A DNA stretch of 64,000 nt from Antrihabitans stalactiti. Lineage in GTDB: Bacteria; Actinomycetota; Actinomycetes; Mycobacteriales; Mycobacteriaceae. This document shows, one piece after another, positions 41,868-50,620 of this stretch. The stretch spans positions 372,001 to 436,000 of the forward strand of contig NZ_VCQU01000001.1 of NCBI RefSeq assembly GCF_012932915.1, given 5' to 3'. The notes beneath the pieces are model-generated. The model saw nothing but the letters and a program-made list of their open reading frames with translations, was not told the origin of the DNA and did not search any database. Within the stretch, counting starts at the first letter, position 1. Each line of letters starts with the position of its first letter. The position numbers were made by a program, and so were the translations under genes.

Positions 41868-43031
41868 CTATACCTTGCGAGCCGACATGTTGTGGGCGAG
41901 GATTCGTGCGCGTTTGCTGGGCAGGATGTTGGTCCGAGAGACGTCGCCGTCGTAGTGCGCGAGCACTCGCCGATCCATCACATGCCGCCACAGCGGTGGA
42001 ATCGTCGCCAGGACAACCATGCTGGCGTAGCCGGCAGGAAGTTGCGGCGCCTCCTCGACGGTCCGCAACGTCTGATATCGCCGTCCCGGATTGGCGTGAT
42101 GGTCGCTGTGCCGCTGCAGATGAAACAGGAACACATTGGTCACCAGTCGATCGCTGTTCCAACTGTGCCGCGGCGAGCACTGCTCGTAACTACCGTTCGG
42201 CAATCGCCGGCGCAACAATCCGTAGTGCTCGACATAGTTGACGGTCTCGAGGAGGCAGAATCCCACCACTGCCTGCACAACCAGGTAAGGCGCGATCTGC
42301 CACCCGAACACGCCGAGCAAAATGCCGTACAGCACCACGGTCATCGCCCACGCCTGCAATAGATTGTTGTGCACGCTGAACCAGTGCTTGCCGTTGCGGC
42401 GCAAGCGACTTCGTTCGAGACCGAGGGCCGACCGCAGACCACCGACGATGCTTCGCGGTAGGAACTGCCACAAACTTTCGCCGAACCGAGCACTCGCCGG
42501 GTCCTCGGGTGTAGCGACCCGAGCGTGATGACCCTTGTTGTGCTCGACGTAGAAATGGCCGTAACCCGATTGCGCGAGTGCAACTTTCGCCAGCCAACGT
42601 TCGTGTCGCTGGCAACGATGCCCGAGCTCGTGGGCGGCGTTGATGCCGATGCCACAACCCACCCCGACCGTCACAGCCATACCGATCTTATCGACGACGC
42701 TGAGCGCATTCTGCGACCACAGGTAGCCGGCAATGAACAACGCAACCACCTGAACCGGCAGAAACGCATACGTACACCACCGGTAATACCGGTCGTTGGA
42801 GAGGCGCTCGTACACCTCATCGGGCGGATTCACCCCGTCATCGCCGACGACAGCGTCGATGAGCGGGATCATGACGAATACGATGATCGGTCCGATCCAC
42901 CAGAACACCTCGACACCGGTCCACAGCACCAACTGTGACGGAACCACGCTGCATCCAGGGGCGATCAAACCCAACGTCCACAACCAGCGTTTGCGATCAC
43001 GCCACTCCGACGTCTCGATACCGGACGCCAT
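41868..43031 (-). CDS. AlkB-like alkane/fatty-acid hydroxylase family membrane protein
   Basis: A 387-residue integral membrane di-iron hydroxylase. Six or so hydrophobic helices surround the histidine clusters HELGHR (near residue 137), HNKGHH, NYVEHYGL and LQRHSDHHANPGRRYQ, the full set of AlkB/XylM-type enzymes. It should insert oxygen into a terminal methyl or long chain using electrons from rubredoxin. No rubredoxin or rubredoxin reductase gene is adjacent, unlike classical alk clusters. ATG 43031 is chosen after GGGGGCCGGAG; GTG 43049 is the alternative. Confidence 0.85.
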   Translation of the reverse strand: MASGIETSEWRDRKRWLWTLGLIAPGCSVVPSQLVLWTGVEVFWWIGPIIVFVMIPLIDAVVGDDGVNPPDEVYERLSNDRYYRWCTYAFLPVQVVALFIAGYLWSQNALSVVDKIGMAVTVGVGCGIGINAAHELGHRCQRHERWLAKVALAQSGYGHFYVEHNKGHHARVATPEDPASARFGESLWQFLPRSIVGGLRSALGLERSRLRRNGKHWFSVHNNLLQAWAMTVVLYGILLGVFGWQIAPYLVVQAVVGFCLLETVNYVEHYGLLRRRLPNGSYEQCSPRHSWNSDRLVTNVFLFHLQRHSDHHANPGRRYQTLRTVEEAPQLPAGYASMVVLATIPPLWRHVMDRRVLAHYDGDVSRTNILPSKRARILAHNMSARKV

Positions 43032-43193
43032 CTCCGGCCCCCAAATCACTCTTCAACCCCGACCGGACGACTGCTACATCGATCACATGCAGATGCCGTT
43101 AGCGCGTCAGACGGATCGTGACCGATTCGATAACCACCTCACCGCCCGTCAGCCGAAGGCGACAGCACCAACGCTTCGGCGGAATCGCGCGCC

Positions 43194-43646
43194 TCAGGCG
43201 ATCGTGTGAACGACCAGCACGTCGCAGACAGACTTGCGGGCTACTTCTGCGGGGAGCGACCCGAGAAATCGTCCGGAGACGCTGTTGAGACCACGATTTC
43301 CTACCACCAGCAGGTCCGCCGCCATCTCTTTGGCCAGGGAGAGTAATCCTGCACTCGGCGATCCGATGACGGCACGTTCATCGACGTTTCGAGCCCCGGC
43401 CGCGGTCGCGCGATCGCGTGCTTCGTGCAGCATGCTGAAAACAGGTGCACCGCCGTGTACTTCCCATCCGTCATGTTTGAGGAGATCCTCGGCGCCACTG
43501 GTCTCCGCCGGCCCAGCCGGGTGGTACGCGCAGGCCAACACCAACTGTGCGTTGGCATCTCCGGCAATCGCGCCGGCCCGATCCACAGCTCTCAATGACG
43601 ATTCCGATCCGTCGGTGCCGACGATGATCGTGCGGTATGCAGACAT
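43194..43646 (-). CDS. UspA-family universal stress protein
   Basis: A 150-residue single Usp domain with IIVGTDGSESSLRAVDRA at the start and the ATP-binding G-2x-G-9x-G(S) motif as VGNRGLNSVSGRFLGSLPAEVARKS. Proteins with this motif bind ATP and act in persistence or energy stress. GGAGG precedes the ATG. Its promoter region has two GGTATCGTT direct repeats that match half-sites of the nearby TetR operators, so it may belong to that regulon. Confidence 0.87.
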   Translation of the reverse strand: MSAYRTIIVGTDGSESSLRAVDRAGAIAGDANAQLVLACAYHPAGPAETSGAEDLLKHDGWEVHGGAPVFSMLHEARDRATAAGARNVDERAVIGSPSAGLLSLAKEMAADLLVVGNRGLNSVSGRFLGSLPAEVARKSVCDVLVVHTIA

Positions 43647-43726
43647 TCATCCTCCAAGGCATGTGGCTCAGCTGGATTGCGTGAGAGTTCGGGGTTTCGG
43701 GCCCACGGTTCAATACAAGCACTTCT

Positions 43727-43755
43727 GGTATCGTTACGCTACTGTTGGTATCGTT
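43727..43755. promoter_or_regulatory. Direct GGTATCGTT repeats upstream of uspA
   Basis: GGTATCGTT occurs at 43727-43735 and 43747-43755, exactly 20 nt apart. GGTATC is the reverse complement of the GATACC half-site found twice, also with 20-nt spacing, at 44601-44635. Confidence 0.4.
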
Positions 43756-43807
43756 CTATCTGCACCGAAGCGCCGCCTACGAGCACGGACGGTTGCGCAG
43801 GGTGTAG

Positions 43808-44512
43808 CTACAGGGCGGCTGCGGAGGTGTCCTCCCCCGCTTCGGCCGTGATGCGAAGCGCGTCGGCATCTGCCGGGCCGAGCGGGGCAAGGCGGGCCGC
43901 GAGGAAGTCGTCGACGAGACGGACACAGTCCTCGTGGCCGAAAGTATGAATCCCGGTCAGTCGAGCGAAGACGATCGGCCCCACGAGTTGCGACAACGCG
44001 ATGGTCGGGTCGAAATCGCCGAGTGCGGATCTCGCTTGCGGGCTGTCGAGAATCTGATCGAACGGTCCACGATATTGATTTGCGACGCGATTCCGTAAGG
44101 CGCCCAGCGATCTTGCCTCGTGCGGATCGTCGGAATCGCCGTCGGACTCGTCAGGTCCAAGTGCGAGCCATGCCAACGTGGTCAGTTGAATCGGCGCTTC
44201 CTCGATCAACACGGCCTGCCTGCTCAGGAGCTCGATCAATCGTTCGCGCAGCGGCCCGTCCGCGGGCGGTGGCTCCACGTGCGGTAACAAACGTTCGAAG
44301 GTAGCGGCAAGAAGCTGCGTCGAGCTGCTGAAATGCCGATACAACGTAGTGCGGGCAACCTTGGACACCTTCGTCACCGCCTCGATGGTGACTGCCTCGA
44401 TCCCACCGGTGCTCAGCAAACTCGTTGCCGCCTCCAGCAACCGCGCACGCGAACGCAGCCGACGCGGATCGATCTCGTCGTCATCGGCTGAGCGCCGGGA
44501 ATTGGCGTTCAT
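43808..44512 (-). CDS. TetR-family regulator of the adjacent exporter
   Basis: A 234-residue TetR protein with the HTH at about residues 40-65 (VTIEAVTKVSKVARTTLYRHF) and a C-terminal domain of the TetR_C-type found next to DHA2 exporters. GGGTGGG before ATG 44512 sets the start. It is divergent from the MFS exporter with two perfect-arm repeats in the gap, so drug-inducible derepression is inferred. Confidence 0.86.
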   Translation of the reverse strand: MNANSRRSADDDEIDPRRLRSRARLLEAATSLLSTGGIEAVTIEAVTKVSKVARTTLYRHFSSSTQLLAATFERLLPHVEPPPADGPLRERLIELLSRQAVLIEEAPIQLTTLAWLALGPDESDGDSDDPHEARSLGALRNRVANQYRGPFDQILDSPQARSALGDFDPTIALSQLVGPIVFARLTGIHTFGHEDCVRLVDDFLAARLAPLGPADADALRITAEAGEDTSAAAL

Positions 44513-44600
44513 CTCTGTACCCACCCTCGAAGGGTAAACCGAAGTGCGACGTCGATCGCCTTGTCTCGTCGGCAGCATTTAGAGTTCAGGCCGCATTTAT

Positions 44601-44635
44601 GATACCGATAGTATCGTAGTGATACCGTTAGTATC
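44601..44635. promoter_or_regulatory. Tandem TetR operators
   Basis: GATAC-CGATA-GTATC (44601-44615) and GATAC-CGTTA-GTATC (44621-44635) are inverted repeats spaced 20 nt centre to centre, just before the MFS start and within the tetR promoter. Confidence 0.65.
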
Positions 44636-44652
44636 GACAAATCGGAGGCTCG

Positions 44653-46260
44653 ATGGATTCGATCGATTCGCCCTCCCCCGCGAGTGTGCGTTTGTCGCGC
44701 GCCCACCATTGGACGCTGGTGGTGTCGTGCCTGTCCGTGGCGTTGGTTATCGGGTCGATGGCAGCGCTGTATGCAGGGCTCACCGACATCGCAATCGCGA
44801 CCGGAGCAACCCAGGGCCAGCTCACGTGGATTGTCGACGGCTATACCCTCACCCTCGCCTGCCTGGTGCTGCCGGCGGGTGCCTTAGGTGACCGCTACGG
44901 TCGCCGAGCGGTCCTGATTGCCGGATTGACGGTGTTTTCGGCCGCATCGTCGGTACCGCTGTTCTTGCAAGATCCGATTTCGCTGATCGCCGCGCGTTCG
45001 GTAGCCGGCGCCGGTGCCGCATTCGTGATGCCTTCCACGCTGTCGATCCTGACCGCGGATCTTCCTGCGCACCAACGTGGACGGGCGGTCGGGATCTGGG
45101 CAGGCGTGGCCGGATCCGGTGCCGTGCTCGGCACTCTCGGCTCGGGAGTTCTGCTGGAAGTGTGGTCGTGGGCGTCGATCTTCGCGGGGACCACCGTCAC
45201 CGGCGTGATACTGGTGATCTTGGCGTTCACCATTCCCGAATCGGTTGAACGACAACGCCCGGCGATCGATCCCGCCGGTTCGGTGAGCATTGCGGTCGCG
45301 ATCGGCCTCATTGTCATCGCCTTGACCGAGGCACCACTACGCGGCTGGGACGATATCGGCGTCCTCGGCCTGCTCGGCGCCGGATTGGCTACTGCAACAG
45401 TTTTCGTCATCATCGAGTTGCGCGTCGAGCATCCACTGCTGCAGTTGCGGTTGTTCACCCAACGCGGATTCGCCAGTGCCACGATGTCGATCACCCTGCA
45501 GTTCGTCGTCATGTTCGGGGTGTTCTTGCTCCTGGTGCAGTTCCTCCAACTGATTTTCGGGTACCGGCCCCTGCAGTCGGCGTTGGCGATCGCCCCGATC
45601 ATGGTGCCGCTGATATCGATTTCGTTGATCGCGCCCTGGCTCGCCGACCGCGTCGGCTTACGCATCGTGACCGTCTCCGGCCTCCTGCTCATCGGGGCCG
45701 GGTTGTTCCTGATCAGCCGCCTGAATGCCGACGCCGAGTATGCCGACATCCTGTGGCCGCTGCTCATCTTGAGCGTCGGGATGGGGCTGTGCACTGCACC
45801 TGCCACCGCGGCGATCGTGGCGGAAACACCGCCGGAGAAGCACGGGGTAGCCGCGGCGGTCAACGACGCCGCCCGAGAAATCGGCGCGGCAATCGGGATC
45901 GCCGTCGCCGGAAGCGTTCTCGCCGCCGGCTACAGCAATCGAATCGATCCGGTTCTGCCGCGACTGCCCGAGCAAGCGCGTGAACCCGTGTCCCACTCGC
46001 TCGCCGCTGCCCTGCAGGTCGCCGACCAGGCCGGTCCGCCCGGGCAACAGATGGCCGACTTCGCCAAAGCCGCCTTCGTCCATGGCACCGCTCAGGCTTC
46101 GCTTGTGCTGACCATCATCATTGTCGTCAGCGCGATCGTTCTCGCGCCCTGGACCCCCGGCCGAGGCCACGTCCCACTCCCCGCCAGCGCGCACGACAGG
46201 GATCGCGAACAGGAACCGGTCGCAATCGGCGGGCACGCCGCACACCGCGACACCAACTGA
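44653..46260 (+). CDS. DHA2-family MFS multidrug exporter
   Basis: A 535-residue EmrB/QacA-type transporter with about 14 helices. TWIVDGYTLTLACLVLPAGALGDRYGRR (helices 2-3, motif A) and GAVLGTLGSGVLLE (motif C, antiporter) are present. It should export lipophilic drugs in exchange for protons. GGAGG precedes the ATG. It is divergent from its probable TetR repressor. The C-terminal tail is His-rich and polar. Confidence 0.88.
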   Translation: MDSIDSPSPASVRLSRAHHWTLVVSCLSVALVIGSMAALYAGLTDIAIATGATQGQLTWIVDGYTLTLACLVLPAGALGDRYGRRAVLIAGLTVFSAASSVPLFLQDPISLIAARSVAGAGAAFVMPSTLSILTADLPAHQRGRAVGIWAGVAGSGAVLGTLGSGVLLEVWSWASIFAGTTVTGVILVILAFTIPESVERQRPAIDPAGSVSIAVAIGLIVIALTEAPLRGWDDIGVLGLLGAGLATATVFVIIELRVEHPLLQLRLFTQRGFASATMSITLQFVVMFGVFLLLVQFLQLIFGYRPLQSALAIAPIMVPLISISLIAPWLADRVGLRIVTVSGLLLIGAGLFLISRLNADAEYADILWPLLILSVGMGLCTAPATAAIVAETPPEKHGVAAAVNDAAREIGAAIGIAVAGSVLAAGYSNRIDPVLPRLPEQAREPVSHSLAAALQVADQAGPPGQQMADFAKAAFVHGTAQASLVLTIIIVVSAIVLAPWTPGRGHVPLPASAHDRDREQEPVAIGGHAAHRDTN

Positions 46261-46340
46261 AACTCCGGCGCTCCCCCGCATTTCCGTTCACACCCCAACC
46301 GGATCCCGCGCCCGTGAGGGGCTCCTTGCAATCAAAACAA

Positions 46341-46360
46341 ACATAGGTTATCTTATATTT
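46341..46360. promoter_or_regulatory. Island regulon motif, site A
   Basis: ACATAGGTTATCTTATATTT, 30 nt before the first Mce-associated gene. It is very AT-rich against the local background and shares 18 of 20 bases with site D (61653-61672, reverse strand). Confidence 0.6.
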
Positions 46361-46390
46361 CGCTCGGAACGACCGACGGATCGGATAGCC

Positions 46391-46909
46391 ATGAAACTCC
46401 CCGCCCTCGCGGACGCACGGCGCAAGCTCACCAAGACCAATGCGGCGTCGTGTCTGCTCGTCGCCATAGCGGTGCTTTTCACGGTGTTGTCTGTTGCGCT
46501 CCTGAAGAGTCATCACACCAGCGAAGACCAGCGCGCCGGAGACGCCGCGATTCTCAGCGCTGCCCGATCGGGCGTGACGGCCATGATCTCGGTTCGCGAC
46601 ACGTCCGCTGCCGACGATGTGCAGAAGGTCCTCGACCAATCGACGGGCATCTTCAAAAAGGACTTCGAGGCACGGTCACAAGCCTTCATCGGCATCGTCC
46701 AGCAAGCAAAGGTGGTAACCCAAGGCGACGTCGTGGCCCAAGGTATCGAGTCACGCGGCGATGGGTCGGCGACCGTGCTCGTCACGGCGACCTCGTCGGT
46801 AACCAACGCCGCAGGTGCCAACAACGAATCACGGAGCTGGCGGCTGCGGGTCACAATGTCCGACGACGAGGGGCAGTACAAAATGTCGAATGTGGAGTTC
46901 GTGGCATGA
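46391..46909 (+). CDS. Mce-associated membrane protein (first)
   Basis: A 172-residue protein with a basic N-terminus, one membrane helix (ASCLLVAIAVLFTVLSVALL, residues 19-38) and an extracytoplasmic domain rich in Ser/Thr/Asp. This build is that of Mas/Mce-associated proteins that stabilise Mce lipid transporters. The start overlaps no earlier gene, and the stop overlaps the next start (ATGA). It is controlled by site A and lies convergent to the mce operon instead of at its 3' end. Confidence 0.75.
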   Translation: MKLPALADARRKLTKTNAASCLLVAIAVLFTVLSVALLKSHHTSEDQRAGDAAILSAARSGVTAMISVRDTSAADDVQKVLDQSTGIFKKDFEARSQAFIGIVQQAKVVTQGDVVAQGIESRGDGSATVLVTATSSVTNAAGANNESRSWRLRVTMSDDEGQYKMSNVEFVA

Positions 46910-47475
46910 ATGTTCAAGCTATCGAGGAACTTTCGCAGGAAATCCCCGAAACGGCAGCAGAGGAATCCGCACCGAGCAAGCCGCGACGGAACAGGGCGCG
47001 AAATGCCCTCGCACTGAGTGTGTTTCTCGCAGTCGCGGCCGCCAGCGCCTGGGCGTACCTGTTCTTCGTCACCAGGCCCGCAGATGACGCGATCGATCAG
47101 GCAAGCCAGCAGGCTGCAGTAGATTCAGCCGCGTCCGCTGCCACGGCGATACTGAGCTACAAATCCGACACCGTCGACGCCGACCTCGACGCGGCGAACA
47201 GCTTGGTCACCGGCACGTTCGGCGATTACTACCGGACCTTCACTCGCGACGTAGTCTCCCCCGCCGCCAAGGAGAAGAAGATCAGCACGTCGGCAACCGT
47301 TGTCGGCAAAGCGATCTCGGACTTCAGTGAGGACAAAGCGGTTGTGCTCGTGTTCGTGAATCAATCGACGACCACCGCCGAGGTCACCCAACCGACCACC
47401 ACGACAACGACAATCCGCATCGAGGTCGAACGGCACAGCAGCAAGTGGCTCGTGTCGAAATTCGACCCCGCCTGA
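46906..47475 (+). CDS. Mce-associated membrane protein (second)
   Basis: A 189-residue protein: acidic and basic cytosolic lead (1-32), a single helix (ALALSVFLAVAAASAWAYLFF) and an outer domain with SAATAILSYKSDTVDADLDAA...VTGTFGDYY, the hallmark of Mce-associated proteins. A Thr-rich patch is at residues 163-170. The 4-nt overlap with the previous gene implies coupled synthesis of the pair. Confidence 0.78.
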   Translation: MNVQAIEELSQEIPETAAEESAPSKPRRNRARNALALSVFLAVAAASAWAYLFFVTRPADDAIDQASQQAAVDSAASAATAILSYKSDTVDADLDAANSLVTGTFGDYYRTFTRDVVSPAAKEKKISTSATVVGKAISDFSEDKAVVLVFVNQSTTTAEVTQPTTTTTTIRIEVERHSSKWLVSKFDPA

Positions 47476-47496
47476 TCACCGAGAGACGGTTACTTC

Positions 47497-47583
47497 ATGA
47501 TCATCGATCTGGTCGACCCAATTCAGTACATCGTCAAAGCAATCGCATTCTTGCTCTTCCGCGGACAGCTACCGCCGGCGTGA
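47497..47583 (+). CDS. 28-residue hydrophobic peptide
   Basis: ATG 47497 follows the Mce-associated pair by 21 nt with GAGAG upstream. Residues 2-22 are hydrophobic (IIDLVDPIQYIVKAIAFLLF), a possible membrane or amphipathic helix, ending in PPA. The last 15 nt overlap the 3' end of the convergent TetR gene. Similar in character to the 49-residue peptide at 61771. Confidence 0.4.
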   Translation: MIIDLVDPIQYIVKAIAFLLFRGQLPPA

Positions 47584-48159
47584 TCGTGACTCTGATCTGC
47601 GAGCATCTTCCGGAACCTGCGAATACGAGCGAACGGTTCGTTCGAACTCGTCGAACAGTCGATGCAACTCGTCGCGGTCGACCGGATTGCGCAAGGACTG
47701 CGCTCCTATCAGCAGGCTGACGCCCATCAGCGACAGTAGTTCCGCCTTCGCGTCGTCGGGAACAAGAGTCTTCACGACTGCGCGTAGCGCTGCTACGCGC
47801 TCGTCATCGACGCGGCGCTGAAACTCGGCGACAAGGGGGTCGCCGTTGCTCCAGGCGCGAATCGCGGCCTCCGACTCGTGCGGAAGTGTCGTAGAGAGCT
47901 CCTTCATCGTGACGATGCGACTCAACGGGTCGTCCTGCTCGTTCGAGACTTCCTCGATGCGAAGGGTTTGCTCTTTTTCCCAGTTGGTCAGCAGCTGCGG
48001 CGTGAACTCCGCCCAGCTACCGAAGTAGTTGTAGAACGAACCGGTCGTGACCCCGAGCATCTTGCACAGCGTCGACATCTTCAGCGCGTGATGACCCTCC
48101 GTCGCAAGAATCTTCATCGCGCCCTCGAAGTAGTCGTCACGCGTCACAGTCAGATGCAC
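47569..48159 (-). CDS. TetR-family regulator, island paralogue 1
   Basis: A 196-residue regulator. The HTH region (LKMSTLCKMLGVTTGSFYNYFGSW, residues 26-49) is nearly the same as in the TetRs at 58877 and 59499, and all three start with a VTxxDYF motif. It lies 119 nt downstream of mceF and may share its transcript. GTG 48159 is preceded by GAGAGG. The acyl- or steroid-like effector is unknown. Confidence 0.85.
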   Translation of the reverse strand: MHLTVTRDDYFEGAMKILATEGHHALKMSTLCKMLGVTTGSFYNYFGSWAEFTPQLLTNWEKEQTLRIEEVSNEQDDPLSRIVTMKELSTTLPHESEAAIRAWSNGDPLVAEFQRRVDDERVAALRAVVKTLVPDDAKAELLSLMGVSLLIGAQSLRNPVDRDELHRLFDEFERTVRSYSQVPEDARRSESRSRRR

Positions 48160-48278
48160 GTGCTTCTGCCTCTCTCGTGAACCTCGTGGTCTGCCGGGAT
48201 GTTTCCAGTGTCCACATCTTAAAGGTCACGACACCGACCCAGCCGACCCGCAAACGTAAGCGTACGCAGCGGGTGGCG

Positions 48279-49490
48279 TCAGTTCTCCCCTGCTCCCAGC
48301 GGCGGATTCGTGCCGAGCGGCACGTATCCGGAAGGGTCGCGACAGGCGTCGACGTCTGGGGCCCGGCGACCGGGCACCTCCATACACGGAAAGTTGCGGG
48401 CGCCACGGGCCACGCTTGGATCATCCTGGGGCACTGCACAATACCCCGGTGCATCGATGCCGACCGGAAGGTAGTCGGCGCCCGAACGACGCTGATCGGG
48501 CGGAATGTAGCCCGTGGTGCACGGCGGCGGCGCGTTGACACCCAGGTTGAAGTCGAGGTTGCCCATGTTCGGCTCCGACCCCCTGACGACGCTCTGGATC
48601 GCTGCCGCCATGCGCGGGTAGATGACCAATATCTGTTCCAAGCTCAGGTTGTAGATCCGCAGCACATCTGCGACCGAGTTCACGTTCGCCAGGGTGGTTG
48701 GCAGCGTCGGAGCGATGCGACGGAACAAGTCGGTCGTCTCGATGGCGGCAGGCGTGCCATGGTCGATCAGACCGCGCAGCCCTGCGTCGTTCGCAGCGAC
48801 CGACGTCGTTATCGACTGGAGGTAACCACTCCACGCATGAATGCTTCCGGCTGACGCGACCTGGGTATCCAGTAGCGGACCGGCATTGTCGATCAACGAC
48901 AGCGTCGGCGCGAGATTCTTCTGCCCCTCGTCGAGGAAGTTGTTCAGTCCATCGAGAATCTTCTGAATGTCATTGCCGGAGTTACGGAAAGCTATGCCGC
49001 TCTCGTCGATCAAGGTTTGCAGATCGGGACGGGACACGTCTTGCAATGCGGTGTCGAGCGTGGAGACCAGTTCGCTTGTGGAGGTCGGAATCGATGTGCT
49101 GACGATGGTATCGCCATCCCGCAGGTACGGGCCCGAGTCCGATTGCGGCAGCAGTTCGATGTACTGCTCACCGATCGCCGACCGACTGTGCACCTCGGCT
49201 GCGAGATCGGTCTTCGGGATGTCGACGCTGTCGTCCAGATACATCGTGACGACCACCGAATCGCCCTTGATTCGCAGGTGATCGACGACGCCGACGTGGA
49301 CGCCGCGGTACGTGACGTTCGACTTCTCGTACAGACCTGCACCAGACGGCAGCACCAGCTCGACCGTGCTGCGGCCGAGCCCCACCATCGCCGGCACCCG
49401 TAGGTATTGACCGACGATCCAGCCGACCGAGACAACGGTGATGATCGAGAACGCGATCAGTTGGTAGCGAACGAATTTCGAGAGAAGCAT
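48279..49490 (-). CDS. mceF: MceF-type substrate-binding protein
   Basis: A 403-residue Mce protein: N-terminal anchor helix (LIAFSIITVVSVGWIVGQY), MlaD/MCE domain (about 40-115, with NVTYRGVHVGVVDHLRIKGD) and a helical needle domain, with a Cys/Pro-rich C-terminal tail. Six such subunits form the hydrophobic channel of the Mce lipid importer. The start shares one base with the mceE stop. It is the last mce gene. Confidence 0.9.
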   Translation of the reverse strand: MLLSKFVRYQLIAFSIITVVSVGWIVGQYLRVPAMVGLGRSTVELVLPSGAGLYEKSNVTYRGVHVGVVDHLRIKGDSVVVTMYLDDSVDIPKTDLAAEVHSRSAIGEQYIELLPQSDSGPYLRDGDTIVSTSIPTSTSELVSTLDTALQDVSRPDLQTLIDESGIAFRNSGNDIQKILDGLNNFLDEGQKNLAPTLSLIDNAGPLLDTQVASAGSIHAWSGYLQSITTSVAANDAGLRGLIDHGTPAAIETTDLFRRIAPTLPTTLANVNSVADVLRIYNLSLEQILVIYPRMAAAIQSVVRGSEPNMGNLDFNLGVNAPPPCTTGYIPPDQRRSGADYLPVGIDAPGYCAVPQDDPSVARGARNFPCMEVPGRRAPDVDACRDPSGYVPLGTNPPLGAGEN

Positions 49491-50620
49491 CAGTTACCGC
49501 CTTGCCCGGGAATGTTCAACGGTGTGATCAGCGGATTGCCTTGGATCGGTGGTATCGGGGGCAGCTGCCCGATGAGACCACCGAGCGATGCCAACTGGCC
49601 GATGGCGGGCGTGCCGGTGAGCAGCGCGGTGTCGAGCCGCTTGGTCGTCAGATCCAGGTTCAGGAAGAGATTGGCGAAGTCGCCTTGAACGGCGTTGCGA
49701 TAGGTGTTGAGCGGAAACGGCACAGTGGCCAGCAGCGAAGCCGACGACGGCAGCGCCGGGCCGGCGTCCGCGAGACCGCGCAGGGCAGGTTCCAGGGCTC
49801 GCAGATTCACATCGAGATCTGCTCGACTGCCGCTGATCACGCGGTCCGCAGCACCGGCGAAGTCGCCGATCGCAGTGATGGCGTTGGTCAAGTCGTCGCG
49901 CTGCTTGTTCAGGGTGGCGAGGGCGGGATCGAGCGTACGCAATCCGTTGTCGACGATGACGCGGTCGTCGGCAACGACTTTCGCGAATCGATCGATCCCT
50001 TCGAGCGCGCGGATGATGTCGTCGCGTTGATCGTTGAGGCGGCGCGTGAAATCTTCGACGTTCGTGAGCAGATTGCGGACGACGTCTTCACGACCGCCAA
50101 GCGCCTCGCCCACCTCGCGGTTGATCTCCTCGAGCTTGCCGACCCCGCCGCCGGTCAGCAGGACAGACAGCGTCGACAACGTCTGCTCGGTTGTCGGGTA
50201 CTCCCCCGCCCGTTCCAGCGGGATTCGATCGCCGTCGTGCAGTTTCCCTGCCCCATGCTCGGTCGGCGCGATGAGCTCCAAATGCGCCGAACCCAGCAAG
50301 CTCGTCACGCCAACCTTTGCAGACGTGTTCGCGGGCAGTTCGACGTCAGGTTCAAGCGAGACCGACACCAACGCATGGTCGTTTTCGACCCGGATTCGGC
50401 GCACCGTTCCTACGTTGACGTCATTGACTCGAACGCGGGCATTCTCGGTAAGTGTCGACACGTCGGGCATCTCGATATCGACGGTCCACGAACCTTCGCC
50501 GGTACCCACCGTCCCAGGTAGAGCCAGCTGGTTCAGTCCGGTCCAACCGCAGCCGGTCAGAGTGGACCCAATTATCAGGCCGCACAATACGATTGCTGAT
50601 CTGCGCGCGAGAACGCTCAT
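49490..50620 (-). CDS. mceE: MceE-type lipoprotein
   Basis: A 376-residue Mce protein whose signal peptide ends in the lipobox LTGC (Cys near residue 24), as expected for the MceE/LprK subunit. The MCE domain follows at about 45-125 and a long helical region ends in a Pro-rich tail. ATG 50620 overlaps the mceD stop by 4 nt (ATGA). The frame is open further upstream but that would skip the lipoprotein start. Confidence 0.9.
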   Translation of the reverse strand: MSVLARRSAIVLCGLIIGSTLTGCGWTGLNQLALPGTVGTGEGSWTVDIEMPDVSTLTENARVRVNDVNVGTVRRIRVENDHALVSVSLEPDVELPANTSAKVGVTSLLGSAHLELIAPTEHGAGKLHDGDRIPLERAGEYPTTEQTLSTLSVLLTGGGVGKLEEINREVGEALGGREDVVRNLLTNVEDFTRRLNDQRDDIIRALEGIDRFAKVVADDRVIVDNGLRTLDPALATLNKQRDDLTNAITAIGDFAGAADRVISGSRADLDVNLRALEPALRGLADAGPALPSSASLLATVPFPLNTYRNAVQGDFANLFLNLDLTTKRLDTALLTGTPAIGQLASLGGLIGQLPPIPPIQGNPLITPLNIPGQGGN

